From: Bacteroidota bacterium
GTDB lineage: Bacteria > Bacteroidota > Bacteroidia > Bacteroidales > DTGW01
Direction of reading: 5' to 3'
Assembly (NCBI GenBank): GCA_029572965.1
Contig: JAKPQD010000132.1
Span: forward strand, 1 to 64,000
Length of the DNA stretch: 64,000 nucleotides
Shown piece after piece: positions 42,984-50,985 of the stretch; position 1 is the first letter of the stretch; the number at the start of each line of letters is the position of its first letter. Both the position numbers and the translations under genes were made by a program. The notes beneath the pieces were generated by a model, which searched no databases, was not told the DNA's origin, and saw nothing but the letters and a program-made list of their open reading frames with translations.

Positions 42984-44747
42984 ATGAAGATAAAACTCGC
43001 AAAATCAGGACTGTTAGTGCTTTGCATTTTGGCTATAATAGTAGCCGGTTGTGCCAAGGTAGGAAATATTCAGGGTGGCCCCAAAGACTCTATTCCTCCC
43101 GTAGTAGTGAAAAGCTCCCCGAAAAACTTTTCGACCAATTTTAAAGGCAAAAAGATAAAAATTGAATTTAACGAATTCATTGAGCTTAAAGACCTCAACA
43201 AAGAATTTAACATGTCGCCCCCTGTGACCAAAAAACCAAAGATATGGCTCAATGGCAAAGTAATGGTTGTCGAAATTCGGGATACATTAAAGGATAGTAC
43301 CACCTACACGTTGAGCTTTGGCAACAGCATTGTCGATTTGAACGAAGGTAACAAGCTTAGCAACTTTGAATTTGTTATTTCTACCGGTACATACATTGAT
43401 TCGATGGGTGTACACGGCAAAATAAAAGACGCCCTGACTCAAAAGCCCTTAAAAGAGCCTCTGCTGGCAATGCTTTATGCCAACCTTGACGATTCGGCCT
43501 TTTTTCTGCAAAAGCCCATGTACACCGGTAGCGTAGATAAGGATGGGAACTTTGCAGTGAACAATGTCAAGCCTGGAAAGTACAACCTTTTTGTATTGTC
43601 TGACCTCAATTCAAACCTGAAATATGATATTGGCGAAATGGTTGCTTTCTGCGATTCGGCATTGGTGCTTAGCCCCGAATTTATTACTGGTAAGCATAAG
43701 ATTGAAATAGAAGAAGATACTGCCCGAAATGACAGTGTGGTTATGGTTGTTGACAGCGCAAAGCTCCGTCAAGCCAGAAACAGCTTACACGTCAACCTTA
43801 TTTCCTTTATTGAAGAAGGAAGGAAGCAATACATCAAATCATATACCCGTCCTAACAGGCGGTGCGTTAATATTGTATTTAACAAGCCCTTGATAAAAGA
43901 CAGTTTGAGCATCGACCTTATCAATAATAAAGGAGAAAATTGGTATTTGAAAGATCGTACCAACTTCAAAGACAGTCTTTTCTTATGGATTAAAGATACT
44001 ACACTTATTAAAACAGACACACTGCGCCTTGGCATTGGTTATTATGCCTTTGACAAAAAAGATTCGCTTATCTATAAAAAAGATACACTCCTCTTCAGGT
44101 TTATAGACACTTCAAACCCCAAAACGAAGAAACCCGAAGAAAAAGCCAATGTACTTGTAAATGCACCGCAGATCTTCGAGTTGAACGGAATAATAACGAT
44201 AGAATGCCCTTATCCGGTCTTAAAAATTGATAAAGAAAAGCTGATACTGGAGGAAAAAGTTGATACTGTCTTTAACCCAGTGGCGTATGATTTAATACAA
44301 GACAGCATTTTTCAGCGTTTGTTTGTGGTCAACAATAAATGGAAAGAACAGACTTCATATAAAATGACAATACTTCCAGGCTTTGCTAACAACATTTATG
44401 GGCTTCCACAAGATACTATAATAAATAGCTTTACCACAAAAAGCCTGGATAGTTACGGGACATTAGCCATTAACCTTACAGGGCCTAAAATGCCAGTAAT
44501 ATTGCAACTTTTAGACGGTGATAAGGTCAAATATGAAATAAAAGCTGAAACAGATGGTATTATTGACTTCAAATACCTTGAGCCTAAAGAATACGTTTTG
44601 AGGCTTATTGAAGACAAAGACAACAATGGCAAATACACCTCTGGTAACGTTTTGAAAAAGATTCAGCCCGAAAATGTTATATATTACGGGCAAATGATAA
44701 AGATACGTGCCAACTGGGACATGGAAATTAATTGGGAACTTAAATAA
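42984..44747 (+). CDS. Lipoprotein with N-terminal bacterial Ig-like (Big_5) domain
   Basis: The 587 aa lipoprotein has the lipobox IIVAGC about 23 residues in. A Big_5-type domain follows (about 35-130): PPVVVKSSPKNFSTNF, KIKIEFNEFIELKD, and STTYTLSFGNSIVDLNEGN. The middle has a carboxypeptidase-like prealbumin fold strand set (GSVDKDGNFAVNNVKPGKYNL). A second such segment lies near the C-terminus (YLEPKEYVLRLIEDKDNNGKY). Such proteins are common in Bacteroidota, with no known function. The open frame begins at a TTG (42966); ATG 42984 gives the standard lipoprotein start. It heads a five-gene operon. Confidence 0.82.
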   Translation: MKIKLAKSGLLVLCILAIIVAGCAKVGNIQGGPKDSIPPVVVKSSPKNFSTNFKGKKIKIEFNEFIELKDLNKEFNMSPPVTKKPKIWLNGKVMVVEIRDTLKDSTTYTLSFGNSIVDLNEGNKLSNFEFVISTGTYIDSMGVHGKIKDALTQKPLKEPLLAMLYANLDDSAFFLQKPMYTGSVDKDGNFAVNNVKPGKYNLFVLSDLNSNLKYDIGEMVAFCDSALVLSPEFITGKHKIEIEEDTARNDSVVMVVDSAKLRQARNSLHVNLISFIEEGRKQYIKSYTRPNRRCVNIVFNKPLIKDSLSIDLINNKGENWYLKDRTNFKDSLFLWIKDTTLIKTDTLRLGIGYYAFDKKDSLIYKKDTLLFRFIDTSNPKTKKPEEKANVLVNAPQIFELNGIITIECPYPVLKIDKEKLILEEKVDTVFNPVAYDLIQDSIFQRLFVVNNKWKEQTSYKMTILPGFANNIYGLPQDTIINSFTTKSLDSYGTLAINLTGPKMPVILQLLDGDKVKYEIKAETDGIIDFKYLEPKEYVLRLIEDKDNNGKYTSGNVLKKIQPENVIYYGQMIKIRANWDMEINWELK

Positions 44748-44751
44748 AACT

Positions 44752-45672
44752 ATGGAACACCACCATCCTGCAAGAAAAAAACATTCGCACCAAAGACATT
44801 CACATGCTGGCGATAACCTGCTGATAGCTACTGTGCTAAATATTACCATTACTATAGTTGAGGTAGCCGGTGGCCTGTTGTCCAATAGCATTGCGCTATT
44901 GTCAGATGCATTGCACAACTTTGGCGACAGTATTGCTGTTTTTCTGGCTTACGTTTCAAACAAAATTAGCCAAAAAGGGCCTTCAGCAAAAAAGACATTT
45001 GGCTACAAACGGGTAGAAATAATGGCAGCCATGCTCAATAGCCTTATTTTGGTTGTTATTTGTGCATATCTGTTGTACGAGTCGTGGCACCGCATGATAA
45101 ACCCTAAGCCTGTCCAAGGGCTTATAATGACTATTGTAGCAACAGTAGGGCTTTTGGCTAACTTATTTGCTGTATTTCTTTTACATAAAGACAAAAACCG
45201 AAATATAAATATAAAGGCTGCATATTTACACTTGTTATCTGACACTGTTTCATCTATTGGCGTAGTGATAGGCGGTTTGCTTATCTATTTTTACAAAATA
45301 TACTGGATTGACCCAATTATAACCATCATTATCAGTCTTTATATCTTTAAAGAAACCTGGGGGATATTGAAACAGGCCTATCTGATCCTTATCCAGGCTG
45401 CCCCTGAAGGTGTGGAAATAGATGATATACTTGAAGTGTTGGAGCGTTACGAAGAAATTGAAAATGTACACCATGTACATATTTGGAAACTTAACGATAC
45501 CGAAATTCATTTTGAATGCCATATAGACATGAAAAATAACGTGAGGCTCAGCGAAACTGAAGAGTTGATGCACCGTATAAAAAAGATATTATTCGAGAAG
45601 TTTAACATTGTGCACACTACTATCCAGTTTGAATACAATTGTTGTGACGACAAATCTATAATCTACAAATGA
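44752..45672 (+). CDS. Cation diffusion facilitator (zinc-type) transporter
   Basis: The 306 aa inner-membrane exporter has a His-rich N-terminus (HHHPARKKHSHQRHSH), six predicted helices, and the two metal-site motifs DALHNFGD (helix 2) and HLLSDTVSS (helix 5). A cytoplasmic C-terminal domain contains VHHVHIWKLND. The two His/Asp sites match the HD-HD set of zinc transporters. It exports Zn2+ or a similar ion by proton antiport. It starts 4 nt after the lipoprotein gene and overlaps the next gene by 4 nt. The longer frame from 44707 runs into the preceding gene and is rejected. Confidence 0.92.
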   Translation: MEHHHPARKKHSHQRHSHAGDNLLIATVLNITITIVEVAGGLLSNSIALLSDALHNFGDSIAVFLAYVSNKISQKGPSAKKTFGYKRVEIMAAMLNSLILVVICAYLLYESWHRMINPKPVQGLIMTIVATVGLLANLFAVFLLHKDKNRNINIKAAYLHLLSDTVSSIGVVIGGLLIYFYKIYWIDPIITIIISLYIFKETWGILKQAYLILIQAAPEGVEIDDILEVLERYEEIENVHHVHIWKLNDTEIHFECHIDMKNNVRLSETEELMHRIKKILFEKFNIVHTTIQFEYNCCDDKSIIYK

Positions 45673-46049
45673 AAAATTATTTAACCTTAGCAATAATATT
45701 GGTTTTGGTAATCTCATGCGGACAACGAAAGACAGCTGTCCCGGCTTCTATAATCCCCGAAGAACGTATGATTACAATACTTACAGATTACCATCTGGCA
45801 CAAAGCCTCAATACAAATTATAGAGTGCGGAACGAAATGCTAAAAAACATGCCTGTCAGGCTTTCTGACAGTGTCTTAAAAGCCAATGGCGTAACAAAAG
45901 CCCAACTCGATAGCTCTCTGACCTATTATGCTACTGATTTGGAGCGTTTTGAAAAAATATACGACGAAGTACTCAACCGTCTTAACAAGATGCAAGCTAA
46001 ACTACAGGACACCCCTAAAAAAGACTCTTCAAAAGTAACTAAAAAATAG
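45669..46049 (+). CDS. DUF4296 lipoprotein
   Basis: The 126 aa lipoprotein has the lipobox LVISC near residue 17. Its conserved core IIPEERMITILTDYHLAQSLN and LERFEKIYDEVLNRLNKMQ is that of DUF4296, a helical family found in Bacteroidota and without assigned function. The C-terminus is lysine-rich. The start overlaps the CDF gene by 4 nt (ATGA), and the amidohydrolase gene begins 2 nt after its stop. The family is often reported next to amidohydrolase-like genes in this phylum; I state that from memory, not from a search. Confidence 0.8.
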   Translation: MKNYLTLAIILVLVISCGQRKTAVPASIIPEERMITILTDYHLAQSLNTNYRVRNEMLKNMPVRLSDSVLKANGVTKAQLDSSLTYYATDLERFEKIYDEVLNRLNKMQAKLQDTPKKDSSKVTKK

Positions 46050-46051
46050 CC

Positions 46052-47221
46052 ATGCGTAAAGTAGCTGCTAATTATGTATTCCCCGTATCGTCAGCTCCTA
46101 TACGCAATGGTATTGTTACTTTCAACGATGAAGGAATTATTACTGAAATAAAAGACAATGGCGGTGCCCTTATGGAGGCTCAGGGTATTGAATTTTACAA
46201 TGGTATTCTTGTCCCCGGTTTTGTCAATTGCCATTGCCACCTGGAGTTAAGCCATTTGCACAAGAAGATATCCCACGGGAATGGATTGATGACTTTTATT
46301 AATGAATTGGTATCTATCAGAAATGTTGATATTCGAGATATTAAACACTGTATTTCCGTTGCTGACAGTCAGATGTACAGTGAAGGAATAGTTGCTGTTG
46401 GCGATATTTCTAATACTTCTGATAGCATTACTGCTAAAATGGCAAGTAAAATAAAGTATCACACATTTATTGAACTGTTTGACCTTTATTTTAAAGATGT
46501 TGGAGAGTTAATCGCTAATGGAGCCCTTTTACAAAAGCAATACGAAGAGCTGGGTTTATCTTCTTCTATTGTACCACATGCTCCATACAGTGTGTCTCCT
46601 GAATTATTTGTAAATATAGCTTCTTTTCATAAAAAAGGTTCATTGTACAGCATCCATAACCAGGAAACTACAGATGAAGACCTGATGTTTCTTGAAGGAA
46701 AAGGCGTGTTGTTTGATATGATAAACAAAATGCCCAATAGCAGGTTTTTGCCAACAGGAAAAGCTTCATTGCCCTCTTATTTTGACTATCTGCCAAATGA
46801 ATCAAAGGTGTTGCTTGTTCACAATACCTTTAGCAGGGCCGAACATATACAACTATTGAAAAATAAGGACATAACGTTGGTTTTGTGCCCCAATGCCAAT
46901 AGATATATTGAAAACAGGCTGCCAGACATACCTATGTTTGTAAAAGAAGGAATAAAACTTGCTCTTGGAACCGATAGCCTCGCTTCAAACTATAAACTCT
47001 CCATCTTAGAAGAAATGAAAACTATAGTTGCCAGTTTCCCTGATATTTCATTTGAAGAAGTACTTCAATGGGGTACGCTAAATGGTGCCAAAGCATTGGG
47101 CCTGGAGGCTGATTTTGGTAGTTTTGAAGTGGGAAAGAAGCCTGGAATTAACCTTATCTGTAATTTTGATTTCCAGAAGATGACCATTGACAAAGATAGT
47201 TTTATAAAAAAACTGGTATAA
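46052..47221 (+). CDS. Amidohydrolase superfamily enzyme (cytosine/aminodeoxyfutalosine deaminase-like)
   Basis: The 389 aa metal-dependent hydrolase has PGFVNCHCHLELSH, giving the HxH metal motif near residues 60-65. VPHAPYSVS carries the third His, LYSIHNQET the fourth, and LALGTDSLASN the metal Asp. The sequence resembles the SsnA/MtaD/MqnX group, which deaminates nucleoside-type substrates. An aminodeoxyfutalosine deaminase role in menaquinone synthesis is possible but not supported by neighbours. Its stop overlaps the GNAT start by 1 nt (TAATG). Confidence 0.82.
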   Translation: MRKVAANYVFPVSSAPIRNGIVTFNDEGIITEIKDNGGALMEAQGIEFYNGILVPGFVNCHCHLELSHLHKKISHGNGLMTFINELVSIRNVDIRDIKHCISVADSQMYSEGIVAVGDISNTSDSITAKMASKIKYHTFIELFDLYFKDVGELIANGALLQKQYEELGLSSSIVPHAPYSVSPELFVNIASFHKKGSLYSIHNQETTDEDLMFLEGKGVLFDMINKMPNSRFLPTGKASLPSYFDYLPNESKVLLVHNTFSRAEHIQLLKNKDITLVLCPNANRYIENRLPDIPMFVKEGIKLALGTDSLASNYKLSILEEMKTIVASFPDISFEEVLQWGTLNGAKALGLEADFGSFEVGKKPGINLICNFDFQKMTIDKDSFIKKLV

Positions 47222-48021
47222 TGATTATTGAATCTATTCAAATATCCGACCTTTCTGAAATTGCTACCCTTCAACCCATGGACTGGCCTGATATTGTGCC
47301 CGATATTGAATACTACATCCATTCCCCGTTTTGTAGAGCTGTTAAAGTGGTTAAAAATGGCGTTATTGCTGGTATAGGGGCCAACATCTTTTTTGAAGGC
47401 ACCTGCTGGCTGGCACATATTATTGTTAACGAAAGCTATCGCAACAAAGGAATTGGAACTGCCATTGTTGCAAACCTTATGAATTATGCAAAATACGAAG
47501 GGTATGACACTCAAATGCTTATTGCTACTGAGTTGGGTGAACCTGTTTATAAAAAATCAGGTTTTAAAAAGGTTACAGACTATTTGTTTTTTAAACGTAC
47601 TGAACCTTCTCATATAGAAACAAAATCAGAACGAATAATCCCGTATTCTGCTCAATACAAAAATGCCCTTCTTGAATTAGACAGATATGTAACTGGTGAA
47701 AATAGAATAAATATACTTGAAAAGCATCTAACATCTTCATATCTTATTGCTAATCAAAATGAAATATATGCATTTTATATACCTTCATTAGGTGAGGGCC
47801 CAATTATTGCCCAAGACAAAGAGGCTGGCATTGAACTGATGCAGTATAAATATGCCACTGTTGATAAAGCCGTTTTACCTGCCGAAAACGCTACTGGTAT
47901 TGAATTTTTGCTTGCCAACGGCTTTGTTCAGGTATCAAAATGTTCCCGGATGCTTTATGGCAAAGAAATACCCTGTCATCCCGAAATGATATACAGCCGC
48001 ATCCGCGGAAATGTTGGATAA
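47221..48021 (+). CDS. GNAT family N-acetyltransferase
   Basis: The 266 aa protein has an N-terminal GNAT domain (about 1-125) with AHIIVNESYRNKGIGTAIVANL, whose R/Q-x-x-G-x-G/A acetyl-CoA loop is RNKGIG, and YKKSGFKKV at the end of the fold. The second half (130-266) is a further domain with alternating strands that looks like a degenerate acetyltransferase repeat (GIEFLLANGFVQVSKCSRMLYG). Substrate unknown. It is the last gene of the operon beginning at 42984. Confidence 0.85.
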   Translation: MIIESIQISDLSEIATLQPMDWPDIVPDIEYYIHSPFCRAVKVVKNGVIAGIGANIFFEGTCWLAHIIVNESYRNKGIGTAIVANLMNYAKYEGYDTQMLIATELGEPVYKKSGFKKVTDYLFFKRTEPSHIETKSERIIPYSAQYKNALLELDRYVTGENRINILEKHLTSSYLIANQNEIYAFYIPSLGEGPIIAQDKEAGIELMQYKYATVDKAVLPAENATGIEFLLANGFVQVSKCSRMLYGKEIPCHPEMIYSRIRGNVG

Positions 48022-48134
48022 TATTTTACAATTTAAACCATTGATAAAAAGTTATTTATAAATAATGTCACTTTTTTAACGTCAAAATAGTGTTATTTTT
48101 TTAACGATTTGAAAGTAGAAGTAAAACAAATGTG

Positions 48135-48142
48135 TAATTTTG
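48135..48142 (+). promoter_or_regulatory. -7 element (TAATTTTG) of the NifU-like/GGGtGRT operon
   Basis: TAATTTTG is 52 nt before the ATG at 48195. A TTTG at 48108-48111 could be the -33 element, although the 23-nt spacing is slightly long. Confidence 0.45.
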
Positions 48143-48194
48143 TCAGCATTTTGATTTTTACCGAAATGATTTATTAATATTTAAACAAAACAAT

Positions 48195-48887
48195 ATGAGT
48201 TTTACACATGAAGTTGAAGGAATGATTTGCCTTGCACAAGGTGCAAATCATGGACCTGCTCCAATACCCTCTGAAGGTAAATGGGTAAAGGCTAAAGAAG
48301 TTAAAGACATTTCAGGTTTGACACACGGTGTTGGCTGGTGTGCACCACAACAAGGGGCTTGTAAGCTTACCTTGAATGTTAAAGATGGTATTATCCAGGA
48401 AGCATTGGTTGAAACCATTGGCTGTACCGGTATGACCCACTCAGCTGCTATGGCTGCTGAAATTCTTCCTAACAAAACTATCCTTGAGGCATTGAATACA
48501 GACCTCGTTTGCGATGCTATCAATACTGCAATGCGCGAGTTGTTTCTGCAAATCGTTTACGGACGTACCCAGACAGCATTCTCAGAAGGTGGCCTTCCTA
48601 TTGGCGCTGGCCTTGAAGATTTAGGTAAAGGGCTTCGTGGTGTTACTGGTACTTTGTACGGTACATCTGCTAAAGGCCCTCGTTATCTTGAAATGGCCGA
48701 AGGGTATATCACCAAAATCGGTATTGACAAAGACAACGAAATTATCGGTTACGAATTTGTCAACCTTGGCCGTATGATGGATATGATCAAAAGCGGAACT
48801 GATGCAAACGAAGCTCTTAAGAAGGCTTCTGGCAAATATGGCCGTATGGAAGATGCAGTTAAAGTTATTGACCCACGTAAAGAATAG
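48195..48887 (+). CDS. IscU/NifU-N-like iron-sulfur scaffold protein
   Basis: In this 230 aa protein residues 50-115 follow the IscU/NifU N-domain pattern: PQQGACKLTL (Cys56), GCTGMTHSAAMAAE (Cys77), and DLVCDAINTAM (Cys106). These match the three scaffold cysteines. Extra cysteines are Cys12 and Cys49. The N-terminal 45 residues and the C-terminal region after 125 (YITKIGIDKDNEIIGYEF, KYGRMEDAVKVIDP) are not part of IscU. The gene precedes a GGGtGRT family gene by 12 nt, and the two form a unit. A role in building or carrying a metal cluster is inference. No iscS/sufS gene lies near. Confidence 0.75.
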   Translation: MSFTHEVEGMICLAQGANHGPAPIPSEGKWVKAKEVKDISGLTHGVGWCAPQQGACKLTLNVKDGIIQEALVETIGCTGMTHSAAMAAEILPNKTILEALNTDLVCDAINTAMRELFLQIVYGRTQTAFSEGGLPIGAGLEDLGKGLRGVTGTLYGTSAKGPRYLEMAEGYITKIGIDKDNEIIGYEFVNLGRMMDMIKSGTDANEALKKASGKYGRMEDAVKVIDPRKE

Positions 48888-48892
48888 GAGGA
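48886..48892 (+). promoter_or_regulatory. Strong Shine-Dalgarno AGGAGGA before the GGGtGRT gene
   Basis: AGGAGGA lies 7 nt before the ATG at 48900 and overlaps the TAG stop of the upstream gene. Most starts in this window lack any such sequence, as is normal for Bacteroidota, so this one stands out. Confidence 0.7.
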
Positions 48893-48899
48893 ACTTAAG

Positions 48900-49907
48900 A
48901 TGTCACAAAACGCACAATTATTCGAAGGCTATAGCCGCCGTATCAATCAAATCAACAAAGTCCTTAATTCTTACGGAATTTCTTCACTTGAAGAAGCTAA
49001 AAAGATTTGTGATGACAAAGGGGTTGATGTTTACAAAATTGTAAAAGACATTCAACCCATAGCATTTGAAAATGCTATGTGGGCATATATCACCGGAGCG
49101 GCAATTGCTATAAAAAAAGGACAAAAAAATGCAGCTGATATTGCAGCTACTTTAGGCGAAGGTTTACAGGCTTTTTGTATCCCTGGTTCTGTTGCTGACG
49201 ACCGTAAAGTAGGTCTTGGCCATGGGAACTTAGCTGCTATGCTCCTTCGCGAAGAAACCAAATGTTTCGCTTTCCTTGCTGGTCACGAATCATTTGCTGC
49301 TGCTGAAGGTGCTATTGGTATTGCTAAATCTGCAAATAAAGTACGTAAAGAGCCTTTACGCGTTATCCTTAACGGTTTAGGTAAAGATGCTGCTAAGATT
49401 ATTGCCCGTATCAATGGATTTACCTACGTTCAAACCCAGTTTGACTACGCTACTGGAGAAGTGAAAGAAGTAAAACGCATTGCATATTCATCAGGCGACC
49501 GTGCTAAGGTTAACTGCTATGGTGCTGACGATGTTCGCGAAGGTGTTGCTATCTTCCACAAAGAAGGTGTTGACGTTTCTATCACAGGTAACTCAACTAA
49601 CCCAACACGTTTCCAACACCCAGTTGCCGGTACATACAAAAAAGAATGTATCGAACAAGGCAAGAAATACTTCTCTGTAGCTTCAGGTGGTGGTACAGGC
49701 CGTACACTTCACCCAGACAACATGGCTGCTGGTCCTGCTTCTTATGGTATGACAGACACTATGGGCCGTATGCACTCTGATGCCCAGTTTGCCGGTTCAT
49801 CTTCAGTTCCTGCTCACGTAGAAATGATGGGGCTTATCGGTATGGGTAACAACCCAATGGTAGGCGCATCTGTAGCTGTTGCTGTAGCTCTTTCACAAGC
49901 AAAGTAA
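48900..49907 (+). CDS. GGGtGRT family protein
   Basis: The 335 aa protein carries the name-giving motif GGGTGRT at residues 263-269, followed by LHPDNMAAGPASYGMTD. It is the family known as GGGtGRT, to my knowledge without an experimentally assigned function. Five cysteines are spread at 37, 93, 122, 206 and 250. FLAGHESFAAAEGAIGIAKSA and MGNNPMVGASVAVAVALSQ are glycine/alanine-rich helices. There is no signal peptide or membrane helix, so it is cytosolic. It is paired with the NifU-like gene and has a strong ribosome-binding site. Many C-ending preferred codons (AAC, ACC, TTC) suggest high expression. A large terminator follows. Confidence 0.82.
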   Translation: MSQNAQLFEGYSRRINQINKVLNSYGISSLEEAKKICDDKGVDVYKIVKDIQPIAFENAMWAYITGAAIAIKKGQKNAADIAATLGEGLQAFCIPGSVADDRKVGLGHGNLAAMLLREETKCFAFLAGHESFAAAEGAIGIAKSANKVRKEPLRVILNGLGKDAAKIIARINGFTYVQTQFDYATGEVKEVKRIAYSSGDRAKVNCYGADDVREGVAIFHKEGVDVSITGNSTNPTRFQHPVAGTYKKECIEQGKKYFSVASGGGTGRTLHPDNMAAGPASYGMTDTMGRMHSDAQFAGSSSVPAHVEMMGLIGMGNNPMVGASVAVAVALSQAK

Positions 49908-49935
49908 TTCAATTACGAATTATAAATTTAAAATT

Positions 49936-49984
49936 ACGACTTGAGTAAATGCTGGCATTCAGTATTTCTCAGGTCGTTTTTTTT
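49936..49984 (+). terminator. Terminator of the NifU-like/GGGtGRT operon
   Basis: ACGACTTGAG (49936-49945) pairs with CTCAGGTCGT (49968-49977) with one G-T pair. An inner AAATGCT/AGTATTT stem extends it, and a run of seven or more T follows. Confidence 0.8.
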
Positions 49985-49997
49985 CAATTAAAAATTG

Positions 49998-50059
49998 TCA
50001 ATTACGAATTACGGAATTTTCTAGCTACTTTTAATTCGTAATTTTAAATTTTTAATTGA
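49998..50059. repeat. 62-bp direct repeat, copy 1, with imperfect inverted arms
   Basis: This copy matches 50435-50496 in all 16 left-arm bases and in 30 of 31 right-arm bases; only the 15-nt centre differs. The arms are partly inverted relative to each other (TCAATTACGAATTA against the complement of TTAATTCGTAATTTT and TTTTTAATTGA). It lies just before the four-helix-bundle gene. A partial left arm also occurs at 49909-49922. Confidence 0.85.
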
Positions 50060-50065
50060 ATTGTT

Positions 50066-50428
50066 ATGAAGTCTGAGAATGTTGTTCAGCAAAAGAGCTT
50101 TGATTTCGCTATTAGGATTGTAAATGTTTATAAATATCTTCAAACAGAAAAGAAAGAATTTGTAATATCTAAGCAATTATTACGTTCTGGAACATCTATT
50201 GGGGCTAATATCGAAGAAAGTATAGGCGGACAGTCAGAAAAGGACTTTTTGTCAAAAGTAGCAATAGCATATAAAGAAGCTCGAGAAACAATGTATTGGC
50301 TGCGTCTATTGCTGGCTGCAGGCTACTTAACTAATGAACAATCTGAGAGTTTGAAATTAGATGCTGAAGAGATTTGCAGAATACTAGGGAAAATCCAAAT
50401 TACCTTAAAAAAGAAACTACACAATTAA
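50066..50428 (+). CDS. Four helix bundle protein (S23/IVP family)
   Basis: This 120 aa protein is of the four-helix-bundle family originally found in 23S rRNA intervening sequences. Landmarks are KSFDFAIRIVNVYKYL in helix 1, KQLLRSGTSIGANIEESIGG in the centre, SKVAIAYKEARETMYWLRLL in helix 3, and ICRILGKIQITLKKK in helix 4. There is no rRNA gene here, so it is a free-standing copy. It is framed by two near-identical 62-bp repeats, which suggests that the gene moves or was copied with them. Function unknown; a nucleic acid or protein adaptor role is often guessed. Confidence 0.88.
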   Translation: MKSENVVQQKSFDFAIRIVNVYKYLQTEKKEFVISKQLLRSGTSIGANIEESIGGQSEKDFLSKVAIAYKEARETMYWLRLLLAAGYLTNEQSESLKLDAEEICRILGKIQITLKKKLHN

Positions 50429-50434
50429 AGATTA

Positions 50435-50496
50435 TCAATTACGAATTACGTTGTTTTTCTGCCATTTTTAATTCGTAATTTTGAATTTTTAATTGA
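50435..50496. repeat. 62-bp direct repeat, copy 2
   Basis: This second copy of the element at 49998-50059 has the same length and conserved arms and a different 15-nt centre. It ends 5 nt before the ATG of the C_GCAxxG_C_C gene. The preserved arms with a divergent loop are what selection for a stem structure, or recent copying, would leave. Confidence 0.85.
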
Positions 50497-50501
50497 TATT
50501 T

Positions 50502-50942
50502 ATGACTAAGCAAGAAACCATAGACAAAGCTATTTCATTTTTTGAAGAAGGATATGCTTGTTCACAGGCAGTGGTACTGGCATTTGCGCCCCAATTTAAC
50601 ATAGATGAAACAGCAGCTAAGCTTATATCTTCTACTTTTGGCGGAGGAATGGGCCGTTTGCGCGAAAAATGTGGTGCTGTGACCGGAGGTTTCATGGTTC
50701 TTGGTCTGGCTTATGGCAACACCGACCCTAAAGACATGGACACCAAGCTTGCTGCTTACCAGAAAGTCCGTGATATAAACCAACTGGTTATTGATAAATA
50801 TGGAACTACCATGTGCAGCGACATCCTAAAACAAAATGTCTCTGAAAATGACGTTAAACAGCGAAATCATCACGCCATTATCTGTTATAAAGTTGTAGGT
50901 GATGTTGCCGGAATGGTGTATGATATGCTGAACAAAAAATAA
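50502..50942 (+). CDS. C_GCAxxG_C_C family protein
   Basis: The 146 aa soluble protein has the cysteine pattern of the C_GCAxxG_C_C family: GYACSQAVV (first Cys), EKCGAVTGGFMVLG (the GCAxxG-like segment, here with KCGAVTG), TTMCSDIL, and IICYKVV. The protein is helical, and the family is probably a redox or metal-binding protein without settled function. The frame opens at TTG 50493, but ATG 50502 is preferred. The 62-bp repeat copy 2 ends 5 nt before the start, so any promoter would lie in or upstream of the repeat. Confidence 0.85.
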   Translation: MTKQETIDKAISFFEEGYACSQAVVLAFAPQFNIDETAAKLISSTFGGGMGRLREKCGAVTGGFMVLGLAYGNTDPKDMDTKLAAYQKVRDINQLVIDKYGTTMCSDILKQNVSENDVKQRNHHAIICYKVVGDVAGMVYDMLNKK

Positions 50943-50965
50943 GGCCAGGTGTGCCCCGGCCTTAT
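50932..50965 (-). terminator. Terminator of the winged-helix gene (minus strand)
   Basis: ATAAGGCC (50939-50946) pairs with GGCCTTAT (50958-50965). On the minus strand the stem is followed by a run of six T, so it ends leftward transcripts from the 51.2-51.7 kb genes. On the plus strand there is no T run. It overlaps the stop codon of the plus-strand gene. Confidence 0.65.
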
Positions 50966-50985
50966 CCCAATTAAAAACCAAAAAA

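Noticed and set aside
50066-50428. 23S rRNA intervening sequence
   Set aside because: The encoded protein is of the S23/IVP family, but no rRNA sequence flanks it.
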